Assembly (NCBI RefSeq): GCF_963576675.1
Contig: NC_088916.1
Coordinates: 20,869,501 to 20,933,500 of the forward strand
Origin: Euphorbia lathyris
Taxonomy: Eukaryota > Streptophyta > Magnoliopsida > Malpighiales > Euphorbiaceae
Reading direction: 5' to 3'
DNA length: 64,000 nucleotides
Program-made: the position numbers and the translations under genes
Part shown: in pieces, positions 1-10,773 of the stretch
Numbering within the stretch: position 1 is the stretch's first letter
How the letters are laid out: every line of letters starts with the position of its first letter
The notes under the pieces: generated by a model
What the model saw: only the letters and a program-made list of their open reading frames with translations
The model's database searches: none
What the model was told of the DNA's origin: nothing

Positions 1-107
1 AAAATGAGGAAAATGTATAAAATATGGAAAAATGAAAAATAAGTGATTAAAAATGAGGAAAATGGGAAAACATATAAAATATGGAAAAATGAAAAATAAG
101 TGATTTT
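1..107. repeat. AT-rich direct duplication of about 50 bp
   Basis: A purine-rich unit beginning AAAATGAGGAAAATG and ending AATAAGTGATT occurs twice in a row. The second copy has about nine extra bases. It is non-coding, and I see no link to a named element. Confidence 0.6.
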
Positions 108-190
108 TTATAAGGATAAGATACAAAAATACCTCTAACGTTTACCTTCAGGAGTAATTTTATCCGTAATATCTAAAATGGTGCAATTTT

Positions 191-283
191 ACCCCTTGGT
201 AAATTGGATCAATTTCAGATACTATTATAATGCATTACCCCTTGGCAAATTGGATCAATTTCAGATACTATTATAATGCACAA
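191..283. repeat. 46-bp tandem duplication, two copies
   Basis: Two adjacent copies of a 46-base unit (starting ACCCCTTGG, ending TATTATAATGCA) differ at only one or two positions, so the duplication is recent. The rest of 284-640 is AT-rich and I recognise nothing in it. Confidence 0.75.
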
Positions 284-640
284 ATATTTTGTTTTTTATT
301 CTGCACTAATTGTATATCCGTTGGTTCAAACAAAAAAGATTTCATATTTTCTTAATTTAATAATATAATTGAAGATTAATATTTATAAATTCGGCGAAAT
401 ATATGAATTTTTTTTATCCAATTCATACAAAAGAAAATATATATTTTTTTAAAAAAAAAAATCCACGACTAATCATATGTTTGTTATCTGTTACTAATAA
501 GTGATTGAATGATGCACACGTGAAAGATAGCTGATAAGATTGATGACTAAGAATACAATTTGATGAATTATTTCTCAAAATGATCCAATTTGTCAATCTG
601 GTTATAAAACTCTAAAAATGTCTTGTTTGTTTTGAAAAAA

Positions 641-815
641 GGAATTAATGTTTTGGGTAAATTTTGTTTTTGCGGTTATCACAATGAATCACTGCTTCAT
701 ATGTTTAGGGATTGTTCGGGGACAATACCTTGTTGGAGACAAGAAAATTTGGTTTATCCTACCTATAAAATTGGTGGATTTTCATATTTGGAATGATTTT
801 TTACTGTTATGAACT
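641..815 (+). pseudogene. zf-RVT fragment of an old LINE-type ORF, first half
   Basis: Read on the plus strand, 641-815 encodes a cysteine/histidine cluster of the reverse-transcriptase-associated zinc-binding type: CFCG, then ESLLH, then FRDC, followed by a tryptophan. This is the C-x-C-G...E-x3-H-x4-C pattern that follows the reverse transcriptase in plant L1 elements and related RNase H-like genes. One TGA lies near 784. The frame continues past the MITE (818-1201) and past Copia element A to 36686-36817 if one copy of each target duplication is removed. It is a relic whose RT part is not in the window. Confidence 0.6.
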
Positions 816-817
816 TA

Positions 818-1201
818 GAGCATTTCCAATAGAGGATGTCTAAAAAGTGCTAAAACTTAACACATAATCCCAAAATATAATATTTTATTGTCTCTTTCAT
901 CCACATCACTTTTGACAACCTTTACTTAAAAATACTTCAATAGAGGTTGCTTGAAAAATTACCATTATAATCCTACAAATTATTATTTTATTATAAATAT
1001 TAAAAATAAAAGGCTCCAGATTTTATTATTTCTAGGAGAGAGACCATAGATTTTATATTAAAAAAAATAAACAAGCTGCCAAAAATTGACAACTTTCCTT
1101 GGCATCCACAATCACTCTAATAGTGGGCACCCTTTAAAAGTTATCAAATCTGATGTCACATCAATTGACACTCTTTTGGGCACCCTCTATTGGAGATGCT
1201 C
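818..1201. mobile_element. PIF/Harbinger-like (Tourist-type) MITE
   Basis: The 384-bp element has terminal inverted repeats of about 25-30 bp. The left end reads GAGCATTTCCAATAGAGG and the right end, reverse-complemented, reads GAGCATCTCCAATAGAGG. It is flanked by TTA on both sides (815-817 and 1202-1204), the three-base duplication typical of Harbinger MITEs. It has no coding capacity. Removing it with one TTA keeps the interrupted zf-RVT reading frame open, which supports the boundaries. Confidence 0.85.
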
Positions 1202-1263
1202 TTATTATCTTCGATGAAGTTTGCTTATTTTTGTGGATTAGTTAACTTTATGTGGTTTGAGAG

Positions 1264-1951
1264 TGTTATGGGTCCCGCCCATATTTAAGGTCCATTTATT
1301 ATTAACTTTGGCTTCTTTGAGAAGCTTAGGTTAATGTGTATTTAAGTGAATGAATTGTCATTATTGAGACAAGTGAAGGAAGAAGAAAAGACACACACAA
1401 AAGAGAAATTCGTTTTTTGCTTTTCTACATCATGTCAGTCCACGTTTTTGTGGATTCCCGGAGTTTGAACCGTCGGATCGTCACGATTTTTAGACAGGAG
1501 CTTCTTGACATATTGTTCCATGTTCTTACCGTTGTGATTGTCGTTCGGATATCTGGAAGGTCTGTTCGGAGTTGGGGCAGATTGTAGACTGATTCTTCTC
1601 TTTTGTGGTATTTGTTTCTTCTTGTGATCTCTTATTGTTTCATGGTTGTTGGTGGGTTATAAACCTTTTGTAAGAACTTTGTTGTTGTTTTGCCCTCAAT
1701 TTTATCATAATAAGAGAAGAAGGGTGGACTCCTCAAAGGTCCCGTGGTTTTTACTCTTCACACCGAAGAGGTTTTCCACGTATAAATCTTGTGTGTTTGA
1801 TTGTGGTTTAGATTTCCATTCTTGTAGTTATATTTGTTGCTTTGATTTGGAACTTGGGTTGTACTTTGGTTGATTGTTTGTGAGATAGATCCTTGTGGTG
1901 TTGTTATTGGTATTCCGCGTGTTATTGGTAACCCGTCTTTTGGGTCCTTCA
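1264..1951 (+). repeat. 5' LTR of Copia element A
   Basis: This 688-base LTR matches 35997-36685 along its whole length. It starts TG and ends CA and is followed after two bases by the primer-binding site. Open frames read within it have no family match and are not genes. Confidence 0.93.
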
Positions 1952-1953
1952 AT

Positions 1954-1969
1954 TGGTATCAGAGCAAGG
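1954..1969 (+). promoter_or_regulatory. Primer-binding site of element A (initiator tRNA-Met)
   Basis: TGGTATCAGAGCAAGG begins two bases after the 5' LTR. TGGTATCAGAGC is complementary to the 3' end of plant initiator tRNA-Met, the usual Copia primer. Confidence 0.9.
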
Positions 1970-1988
1970 TTAATTTTGACGTTAGCTA

Positions 1989-4746
1989 TGGAATCTAATA
2001 GCAGTAATAGTTCATGGTTAAATTGACATCAACCAATTATTCTATATGGAGACCTATGATGGAAGATTTTCTTTATTGCAAAGACTTGTATGACCCAATT
2101 GATACAGAAATTAAAGAGGATGGTAGTGTGTCTAAACCGGTTAAACCTGAAAAGATGGAAGATAGAGAATGGGAAAAGTTGAAAAGAAAGACTTTAGGGA
2201 CTATTAGACAATGGGTTGACATTAGCATTTTCAACCATGTTTCTCAAGAGTCCGACCCATATGATTTGTGGAAGAAATTAGAAGGTCTTTATGAAAGAAA
2301 GACTGCTTATAACAAGGCTTCTTTGATTAAGAGACTTGTTAATTTGAAGTTGAAAAGTGGGAAGTCAGTTTCTGAACACCTTAGTGATTTTCAAGATATA
2401 ATCAACAAACTTACCACTGTGAAGATTATTCTTGATGATGAGTTGCAGGCTTTATTTCTGTTGAGTTCATTGCCAGACAGTTGGGAAACTCTTGTTGTGA
2501 CTATTAGTAACTCTGCTCCGGATGGTGTACTTTCTTTGGATGTGATCAAAGAGAGTATGTTTAATGAAGAGATAAGAAGAAAGGAGATGGGAGTTGATAA
2601 TTCACAAGCTCTTGTTGTTGAGAACAGAGGTAGAGGCAAGAGTAGAGGTCCAAAGAGGCATGGTAACTCGAGAGGTAGGTCTAAGTCCAAAGATGGGAAA
2701 GAGCCTATGCTATGTCATCACTGCAACAAACCAGGTCACATAAAGAAATATTGTTATCGTTGGAAAAGAGAACAAGGCAAGAAGCAAGATTCTCAAAAGG
2801 ATGGAGATGATAAAAATACTGCAGCTGTCACTGCTAAAAGTGATGATGGTGTTGCTTTGATTTGTGCAACTAGTGAGTGTCATCATGTTGATGGTTCAGA
2901 CACAGAGTGGCTTGTTGATACATGAGCTTCTTATCATTATGTTCCTAGAAAGGAATACTTCTTGAACTACAAAGTAGGAGATTTTGGTAGTGTCAAGATG
3001 GGAAATCAGAGTTCAGCAAGCATTGTTGGCATGGGTGATATTCGGGTGAAGACAAGTGTTGGGTGCATGCTTATATTGAAGAATGTGCGCCATATTCCCG
3101 ATTTATGCCTTAACTTGTTGTCTGCAAATGTTCTTGATCAATAAGGCTTCAGGCATACCTTTGAAGATGGCAAATGGAGATTGTCCAAGGGTTCATTGAC
3201 AGTTGCTCGAGGTGATTTGTGTTGTTCTTTGTATAAAACATACTTGAGTGTATGTTCTGTTGAGCTAAATGCAGTTGAAGAAAAGAACTCTCCAAATTTG
3301 TGGCATAGAAGATTGGGACACATGACAGATAAAGGGTTAAAGCTTTTGGCAGGTAAATCTCTTATTCCTGTTGATAAATCTGTTTCTTTTGACCCTTGTG
3401 ATTATTGTTTAGCAGGAAAGCAACATAAAGCTTCCTTTTCTAAGAAGTCTACAAAAAAGGAAGGAAAGTTGGAGTTGATACACTCTGATGTTTGTGGTCC
3501 TTTAGAGGTGGAATCTCTTGGTGGAAGTAAATATTTTGTCACTTTTATTGATGATGCTACTCAGAGAACTTGGGTTTACATGTTGAAGACAAAGAGTGAA
3601 GTGTTTGAAACTTTCAAGAAGTTTCATGTCATGGTAAAAAGGGAGACAGAAAGAAAATTGAAGTGTCTTCGATCTGACAATGGTGGTTAGTACACTTCTA
3701 AAGGATTTCAGAATTATTGCTCATACCATGGAATTAGACATGTAAAAACTGTGCCCGGTACCCCTCAACATAATGGTGTAGCAGAGAGAATGAACAGAAC
3801 AATTGTGGAGAAAGTGAGATGTATGCTTAGAATGTCTAATCTTCCAAAGACATTTTGGGCTGAAGCTGTTAATACTTTAGTGTACTTGATCAATCGTTCA
3901 CCATCGATTCCTCTTGGCCTTGAGATACCCGAGAGAGCATGGAAGGGTAGAGACCCTTCTTATTCACATTTGAGAGTCTTTGGATGCAAGGCATACATGC
4001 ATGTGCCAAAAGAACAGAGATCAAAGCTTGATTCCAAGACTAATCCTTGTGTATTTATTGGCTATGGTGATGAAGAGTATGGTTTTAGACTCTATGATCC
4101 AGAGAAGAAGAAAGTGGTGAGAAGCAGAGATGTAGTATTCTTTGAGCACAAGATGGGCTCAGAACTTCTAAGTATAAGGTACAATTCTACTCCTACGTTG
4201 TCTTTTGATACTACTGATGTGTCTTCTGTTTCTGTTCCTATATCTGTTGAGCAGCCAACAAATGAGAATGACGAACCAATACTTGATGGTGTTGAGGAGG
4301 TACAACCAAATGAAGATAGTGATGCACCAGAATTTGATAATGATGGTGGTGGTGTACCTGAATTTGATGGATGTTCCACATGATGATCAGAATTATGTAG
4401 AAGATGTTCATGAGCAGGGGGAGCAGCCAGCTCATTTGGTGGAAGAAGCACCAGTTCGAAGGTCAACTAGAGAAAGAAAACCTTCTACAAAATATCCAAG
4501 CTCAGAGTTTATTCTTGTCACTGATGAGGGGGAGCCAAAGAACTTTGAAGAAGTGTTGTCTAGTAAAGACAAAAATCTTTGGCTTGATGTTATGAAGGAA
4601 GAGATGGATTCCTTGAAAAAGAATGAAACATATGTGCTTGTGAAGCCTCCTAAAGGCAAGAAGGTCTTGAAAAACAGATGGGTTTTCAAGAATAAGAAAG
4701 ATGGTGACAAGATAGTGAAGCGCAAAGCCAGATTGGTGGTAAATGA
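1989..4746 (+). pseudogene. gag-pol of element A, 5' part (gag, protease, integrase, start of RT)
   Basis: The probable start is ATG 1989; a one-base shift moves the open frame to 2014. Gag carries a Copia capsid region and a zinc knuckle, CHHCNKPGHIKKYC, near residue 235. The protease motif follows directly but its third codon is TGA (2923-2925). The frame then runs to TAA (3142-3144) and TAG (3688-3690). The integrase has the HHCC finger (LWHRRLGH...CDYC), the first two acidic residues (HSDVCGP, RSDNGG) and the third in NGVAERMNRT. A frameshift lies near 4365-4383. The RT opens with NRWVFKNKKDG and breaks off at KARLVV, where element B is inserted. The polyprotein resumes at 34603. Confidence 0.9.
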
Positions 4747-5035
4747 TGTTGGTCCCATGTGATTAGTTCCAAGGGGGGGGTTAGGAACTAATATAACTTT
4801 TTTTTGTTAAATTTATCTTGCTGACTTGATAATTTTGGTGAGTTTATTAACTCAGCTTTGGTCAGCTTGGCCGATCTTAATGTAAGACAGCTTTAGTTAG
4901 ATGCTGACTAAGACTGTTTCACTTGAGAGTTGAGAATTGACACTTTTATGGTCAGCTTCCAACTCAGCACTCTAATTTACTCAGTGTCAGGCTTAAACAG
5001 TTTATATGCTGAGTAAATATAACAAGCAACACATG

Positions 5036-5087
<52 letters not shown>

Positions 5088-6273
5088 CAAGAGAGTTAAA
5101 AATTACTCAGTATCACTTATCCTGGTTCGGCTTCTCTGCCTACGTCCAGTCCCCAGACTCGTCCGGGCTTTTAGAATCCAATACTGAGCTCTTTAAGGGT
5201 AGAGCACAAACCGGTTACAAGGCAGTTGAATATGCAAGAGTACCTTCCTCTATTCGTCTACTCAACTCCTACTAAGTGCTACAACCCAACACCTAGATTT
5301 CTCTTCCACTGAGTATTTACAACTAAACACTCAGCTTGACACTCTCAATTCACAATTGATACAACTTGCTCTTTTTGGAATAAGAACACTTTAGATGATT
5401 ACAGAACAATCAATCTAGCATTTACACAAGGAATAGAAAGTGGGTGTAAGATTTCTTTCTTGTTTTTGAGTGCTTTGAACTTGTATTTTTCTCTCTTGTA
5501 TATACTGTAATTCGGCAATGATCCAAGAGAATTGCTTGTCCTTTTATAGTTGAACTTTGAGGATCAAATGATTTGAATTTGATGTGTCCGTTGAATCTAA
5601 AACTGCTCTTTTGGGGGACAAGCTTCTGGTCAGCTTCAGATGTGCAGGCCTATCATGTTTTCTGATTTCCTCAGATGTCAGGCTTGTCTTCTTCCTACAG
5701 GCTTTGTCTTCTTGCGGCAGTTTGTCTTATAGCAAAGGACAGTTGACCCATACACCTTGGAATTTGGCTTTTGCGTAATTCCAAGACTTCTATTATTGGT
5801 GCAGACAGTTGTCGAATTTTTCTTTTAGCTAACGGATCATTCATGCTGTCCTGAAGATCACTCAGCTTCACTTCGACAGTCATTGTCTTTGATTGTTACC
5901 AATTCTCATACTGAGTTCTTTTTCACTCAGCTTCCATGGTCAGCTTCGTTCTGCAAGATCTAGTTCTGAAGCAAACTTCTTTTATGCTGAGTTCCGTTCC
6001 ACTCAGTTTCTTTAATCAGCTTCTTTCTTGAGCCGTTGTTTTGAAGATGACTTATCTTCTCTTATGCTGAGTCGCTCTTCACTCAGCTTGTATTGTGTTC
6101 TCATGTTGACTTTGTCCTGTCTTAATCTTTATTTCCTTTTGCATTTATACTCAATATTGAACAAACGGATTAGTACAATTAAATCAAAGCACTTAAATTT
6201 AATTGTCTCTTAATCATGGTTTAAACTTAAATGATTTTGTCAAATCAAAATCTTGTGGAAAGGTGTTTCAACA
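4747..6273 (-). repeat. 3' LTR of SIRE-type element B
   Basis: It matches 33075-34602 almost base for base, apart from the AT microsatellite and a poly-G tract of different length. On the minus strand it follows the purine-rich tract at 6274-6290. Confidence 0.92.
5038..5085. repeat. (AT)n microsatellite in LTR of element B
   Basis: This is an uninterrupted AT dinucleotide run of about 48 bases. At the equivalent point the other LTR has a mixed CA then TA run (33367-33413), so the tract has changed length and composition since insertion. Confidence 0.9.
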
Positions 6274-6739
6274 AACTCTCCCATTTTGATGTTGGCAAAA
6301 TATTTAATTTATGGAACTCAGTATTGAAATTCCCCATGATTGAATTACATTTTATTCTTCTGAAATTACTCCCCCGTAAGGGTTGCATATATTGTCTTAC
6401 CTTAACTCTAAACCTTCTCAAGATTTAATTGAGTAATTAGGGAGGACATGTTTATACTGACTTAGTTCAATCCTAGACTTTCAGATGAACCTAGGTCAAC
6501 TTTCAGAAGAGTTTAATGTTTACTCAGTCTTGATACATGAATAGTTTTGGTATCAGAATTTAGGTGTGGATGTATCAGAGTTGATGTGTACTGAGTATAT
6601 TTAATTTTGAAGTTATTTATTTGTTCAAATCATCATATAATATAAAGATAAGCATCACCTATGGAAAACAATGTGAATGAAAAAGATGCTTAATATAAAT
6701 GGCCAGCATACAAAAAATACATAAGTTAATTTCTTATAA
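6274..6739 (-). other. Polypurine tract and 3' untranslated region of element B
   Basis: Read on the minus strand, the bases just before the 3' LTR are AAAATGGGAGAGTT, a typical polypurine tract priming plus-strand synthesis. The remaining 450 bases to the env-like stop codon are AT-rich and non-coding. Confidence 0.75.
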
Positions 6740-6862
6740 CTAAGCCTGAGCTAACCCTTTGCCTTTGTCTTTCTTCTTACTGCCCGAAGTTTCTCCTGCC
6801 TTTCCTGCCTTGGGCTAAGTTCCATCAGCTTGTGCAGCTTGTGCTTTCTCCCCCGTTTTGCC
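6740..6862 (-). pseudogene. C-terminal fragment of the env-like ORF of element B
   Basis: On the minus strand, 41 codons end in TAG at 6742-6740. They give a lysine/glycine/alanine-rich tail with GSKKKDKGKG and one internal TAG. The composition continues the charged env-like protein found at 25983-28602. Element C begins at 6863, so the two pieces were one ORF before that insertion; the part between them appears partly deleted, because the 3' end of C is also truncated. Confidence 0.65.
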
Positions 6863-8126
6863 TGTTGGGGTTTAGTGTCCTATAGACAATTGTTCTAGGA
6901 TACAAACTTAAATGTAAATGAAGTGTTCTTTATATCATTTGTTTTAATGAGATATATGTTTTATAACTATATAAAGGCAAACCCTTTTAAGCACTAAATA
7001 AAGTCTAAAGGAAATCCGTAAGTTTGTTTAAAGTGATTATAAAGTGTTCATACAAGCATGAAGTGAGACAAAACTTTATAATAAACTAATAAACTTAAAA
7101 CTACCCCAAGTCAAGCAATATGTTTAGGATTGACATATCGCGGTTGAGACTTGCATGTAACAATGTCTTTTGTCCGACAGAAAGCTGATCTCACAAGCTT
7201 CATATATATAGATATCTAGACAGTTACATGGATCCGATGAAAGGTAGTTCATTAGGATTGGGGACCCGACTTGAGATAACATGATGTGTAGATTCTTCCT
7301 TGTCACCTGTTCATCTCATTGGTATTAATAGGTATAAATAATCCTCAGACTCAAAGGAATGTTAATTGGTATTCTGGATTACGGAATGTGACGCTTTGAC
7401 TCTGGTGTAACACGATCCTTAACAGAGATGACTCTGGGGTGTGAACAGCAGACGTTGGGTATCACAGGAAGTGATTGCGGGATCATTATACATTGGATTG
7501 AGCATTTATCACTCCCGATAAATGGGAGATATGTCCATGGATCGCTTGTGGAAGTCTTGACTCTAAATCCTTGCAAGGTGATAACTTGAGATTGAAATGA
7601 GATTTCTCTTAACCTATCTAATTGGAGTTGACTCGGCCAGAACAAGTAAAACGAACGTCTCGCTATATGTGACTTGACATCACCCATAGTCATAAGATTC
7701 AGTTCAAGGACTTAGTTGATAAAGGATCGAATTATACCGTAACTAATACGGAAAGGTCAACGACAGAATCAACCTGTCTTCTTATAGCTCTAGGGGAATG
7801 ATTACGGACTTGCTAATCACATACTCTGTACATCATTCCGTTATGCAAAGATTAAATATAATTCTTTGAAAGTTATTTAATAACGTTGCATACGGCTAGA
7901 AGAGATAAGAACCTAATGGGTCACACATAAGACTTGGAACCCAAAAGAGAGACATATGTTAATTAATTGATGGAAGCCCAATAGGGCCCAGTAACCAAGG
8001 GGGGGCGAAATTTATGTAGTAAAATACATAAATGATTAATTTGATTTTATCAAATCCTAATTAGATTAGGATTATGAATTAAATTAATTAAAGGATAAAT
8101 AAGTTAGGAGTTTTAATTAGATTATA

Positions 8127-8572
8127 GGGAAAAGTACAAAAATAAACCTTGTGGTTACACACCCATTTTCGAACAACACCCATGTGGTTTAAAAGTTTAC
8201 AAAGTGGTACCATGTACTTCATTCCGTTAGCAAACACATACAAAATTGACTAACGGTGTTAAAAGTCAAAGGGAAAAGAGTTAATTTGGTCCTTATATTT
8301 ATTTATTTTTATCAATTGACCCTCTTATTATCTAATTATCACAAACAAACTCTAAAATAAAAAATAAAAATCAAATATACCATCTTTTCCCTCTCTCTAA
8401 TTTCTTTTTTTTCTTCTTTCTCTCTCCTCTTTATTAATTTCTCTCTCCAAAATCAATTGAATTTACATGTTTCTAATTTAATGGTACTTATACTCTCTCT
8501 TCTTCTCTCTCTCGCCTAACCATTTTCAAGTTTATGCCTACATCGTATCTAAATGTTGATTATTGTAAATAT
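8127..8572. repeat. Left terminal inverted repeat of the MULE
   Basis: It matches the reverse complement of 9323-9717 up to the block AAATGTTGATTATTGTAAATA. It has about 45 extra bases near 8510-8560 that the right arm lacks. Confidence 0.85.
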
Positions 8573-8689
8573 ATGTGTTGGAATTTTATCTATGATTCAT
8601 CCCTATTTTAGTGTTATCAGTATATTCAATATAGTTAGATCAATCTCTGGATGCGAAAACTGAGATTGTATTGGGATCTATGTTTTTTA

Positions 8690-9224
8690 GGCCGGAACTT
8701 ACACGCAAATGCGGAAGGGGATTCAAAGGATCCGTAGATCCTCCAAAGGTTGAGGATAGACTTGGCGCTGTTCCTGGTGGTTCATCGACTGATTCGGATG
8801 TCGTTAGGAGGTATGTGTCTTTGGCTTTTTTAAATGTTTTTAAACCATAATTTTTAGTGAGAGACATGTTAGTCGTAGATAGTCGAGTTTTAAAAATGTT
8901 GCCTTGATGTTGATTTAGGGAAGCAGAGTCTATTTCAAAGAAGTCTTTGCGTGGTGATGCAGAGAAGTTTCAGTTCCAGGCTCATGGACATTATTATCAA
9001 CTCTCTTTACAGCAACAAAGACATTTTCCTCAGGGAGTTGATCTCCAATGCATCTGATGTGAGTATATTGATCGTATTTGTGTACAGTTTGCCAGTATTG
9101 ATTAATGATTAATTGATTGTACAAAAAAAATGTTGAATTTCAGGCTTTAGACAAGATAAGATTCTTTGCTCTCACTGATAAAGAGGTTTTGGGTGAAGGA
9201 GATAACAACAAGCTTGACATTTAG
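8690..9224 (+). pseudogene. Captured fragment of an endoplasmin/GRP94 (ER HSP90) gene
   Basis: Exon piece 8690-8810 encodes GRNLHANAEGDSKDP and, after a one-base shift, DPPKVEDR and STDSDVVRR. Intron 8811-8918 runs GT to AG. Exon 8919-9056 encodes [20 protein letters not shown] and then [19 protein letters not shown]. Intron 9057-9143 runs GT to AG. Exon 9144-9224 encodes ALDKIRFFALTDKEVLGEGD and is followed by GTAAGC. This is the region just after the signal peptide plus the start of the N-terminal ATPase domain of the plant ER HSP90. Defects: the one-base loss near 8738, a 14-base deletion next to FQFQA, and TAG where the last codon of exon 3 should be. It cannot encode a chaperone, and the introns show capture from genomic DNA rather than cDNA. 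Confidence 0.88.
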
Positions 9225-9322
9225 GTAAGCTAGAAGGAAACTTTTAATGTATATATAAGGGGATAGACCTCGACCTCATGAATGAAATGAGGGTTTATAT
9301 TTAAAAACGACATTTGATGTTT

Positions 9323-9717
9323 ATATTTACAATAATCAACATTTAGAAGAAGAGAGAGTATAAGTTTCATTAAATTGAAAATATGGAAATTCAGTTGATT
9401 TTAGAGAGAGAAATTAACAAAGAGGAGAGAGAAAAAAATAACAAATTAAAGAGATGGAGAAGATGGTATATTTGATTTTTATTTTTTATTTTAGGGTTTG
9501 TTTGTGATAATTAGATAATAAGAGGGTCAATTTATAAAAATAAATAAATATAAGGACCAAATTAACTCTTTTCCCTTTGACTTTTAACACCGTCAGTCAA
9601 TTTTGTATGTGTTTGCTAACGGAATGAAGTACATGGTACCACTTTGCAAACTTTTAAACCACATGGGTGTTGTTCGAAAATGATGGTAACCACAAGGTTT
9701 ATTTTTGTACTTTTTCC
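9323..9717. repeat. Right terminal inverted repeat of the MULE
   Basis: This is the inverted partner of 8127-8572, ending GTACTTTTTCC directly before the nine-base duplication. Purine-rich stretches in this arm pair with pyrimidine-rich stretches in the left arm. Confidence 0.85.
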
Positions 9718-9871
9718 TAGATTATATTACTCCTATTATTATCCAATAAGGTTATCATTATTATCTTTTATATTTAGATATATTAATAGATAATAATTAA
9801 GAATTCTATCCCGAATTGAATTCCTATTAAGTAACCTAATTCTATCTAACTAGGGTTTAGATACAAGTGAT

Positions 9872-9879
9872 TATAAATA
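9872..9879 (+). promoter_or_regulatory. TATA box in the 5' LTR of element C
   Basis: TATAAATA followed by a C-rich start region lies about 400 bases before the LTR end, a normal position for LTR transcription initiation. The matching part of the 3' LTR is deleted. Confidence 0.6.
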
Positions 9880-10273
9880 CCCCCTACTAAGGATTTTCGA
9901 AATCCACAATTAATTCTAGGAGAGAGAATTCGGACCCCCCTAACCGAGGACGAGTTTTCACCGCTTCCATCCGTTCAACTGATTTTCATCTCTTTCTCTT
10001 TATCCTTGATCTTGTGTTGATTAATTAGAGACAATCTACTTTGGTTGTTATAACCGGTTGATTCTAACTTGATCTTCCTTTGTTTTGTTTTGTGCTCGGA
10101 AACTCGAAGTAAGAGTTGTGGGCACTTCGTTTGCAACGGTAGATAGAACATCTAAAAGGTATTTTTTCTTATCCCTCTTTGTATGAAATAACGATTAACG
10201 GATCTTGGGGTTAATGGAAATAGGTTAAAATTTTTATATTTCCGCTGCTATACGTTAGCCTATTTTCCTTCAT

Positions 10274-10286
10274 TGGTATCAGAGCC
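10274..10286 (+). promoter_or_regulatory. Primer-binding site of element C (initiator tRNA-Met)
   Basis: TGGTATCAGAGCC begins one base after the LTR terminus TTCA. Confidence 0.92.
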
Positions 10287-10615
10287 TGCGTTGAATCCGT
10301 TATTTCATATATGAAAATTTAGAAGTTTTTCAATCAGATTGAATAAATATTTATAGTTAGGTTAATTAACAAAACTGTTTTGATTAGTTCTAAAAGATAA
10401 ATAAGTTTTAATTAATTGTTAATTAAAATAGGTTATGCACATGTTCCTAATAATTTTGGTTGATAATCATTGTAACAAAATCTATTAGTTTTATGGTTAG
10501 ATTGATAAAATCAATTTTATTCATTCTAAAAGATAAAACGGAAAATCTAAAACAGTTTTTCCTATTTTCTGAAAATCGTTTTAAAACTGATATATATAAA
10601 AAATACAGCAGTTCG

Positions 10616-10773
10616 GGTCGCGCCATACGGCGCGACCTGACTACTGTCGCGGTTGCTGCCGCGCGGCAGCAACCGCGCGCGGCGCCTGGCCGCCGCTGCC
10701 GCAAGGCAGCGGCGGGTCAGACGCCCAGGGCTGCTGCCAAACGGCAACAGCCCAACCTCGGGCCCGGCCCGAG
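10616..10773 (+). other. Cluster of five GC-rich hairpins in the leader of element C
   Basis: Five successive inverted repeats lie in 158 bases. GGTCGCGCC pairs at 10616-10637 (9 bp, loop 4). GCGGTTGCTGCC pairs at 10649-10676 (12 bp, loop 4). CGCCGCTGCC pairs at 10691-10714 (10 bp, loop 4). GGGCTGCTGCC pairs at 10728-10753 with one mismatch. CTCGGGCC pairs at 10757-10773. The surrounding sequence is strongly AT-rich. Open frames across this block are by-products of the GC content. Confidence 0.8.

Larger units (their letters stand above)
8127..9717 (+). mobile_element. Pack-MULE-type transposon carrying an HSP90 gene fragment
   Basis: The element has long terminal inverted repeats: GGGAAAAGTACAAAAATAAA at the left, and the right end reverse-complemented differs by only a base or two. 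The repeats can be followed inward for roughly 400 bp. It is flanked by the perfect nine-base duplication TAGATTATA (8118-8126 and 9718-9726), diagnostic of Mutator-like elements. There is no transposase. The centre holds three exons and two introns of a plant ER HSP90 gene (8690-9224), so it is a gene-capturing, non-autonomous MULE that needs a transposase supplied elsewhere. Confidence 0.92.
6863..10272 (+). repeat. 5' LTR of element C, interrupted by a MULE
   Basis: The LTR runs from TGTTGGGG to TTCCTTCA. Bases 6863-7856 match 24990-25982 closely. A 1591-bp MULE plus a nine-base duplication lie within it, so the original LTR was about 1.81 kb. Confidence 0.9.

Noticed and set aside
7124..7693. 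Open frames on the minus strand that recur at 25238-25819
   Set aside because: They recur because they lie in the two LTRs of element C; the second copy has shifts relative to the first and there is no protein family match.
8640..9224. A functional HSP90 gene
   Set aside because: Only the first few exons are present, with a one-base shift, a 14-base deletion and a stop, all inside a MULE; it is a captured fragment.
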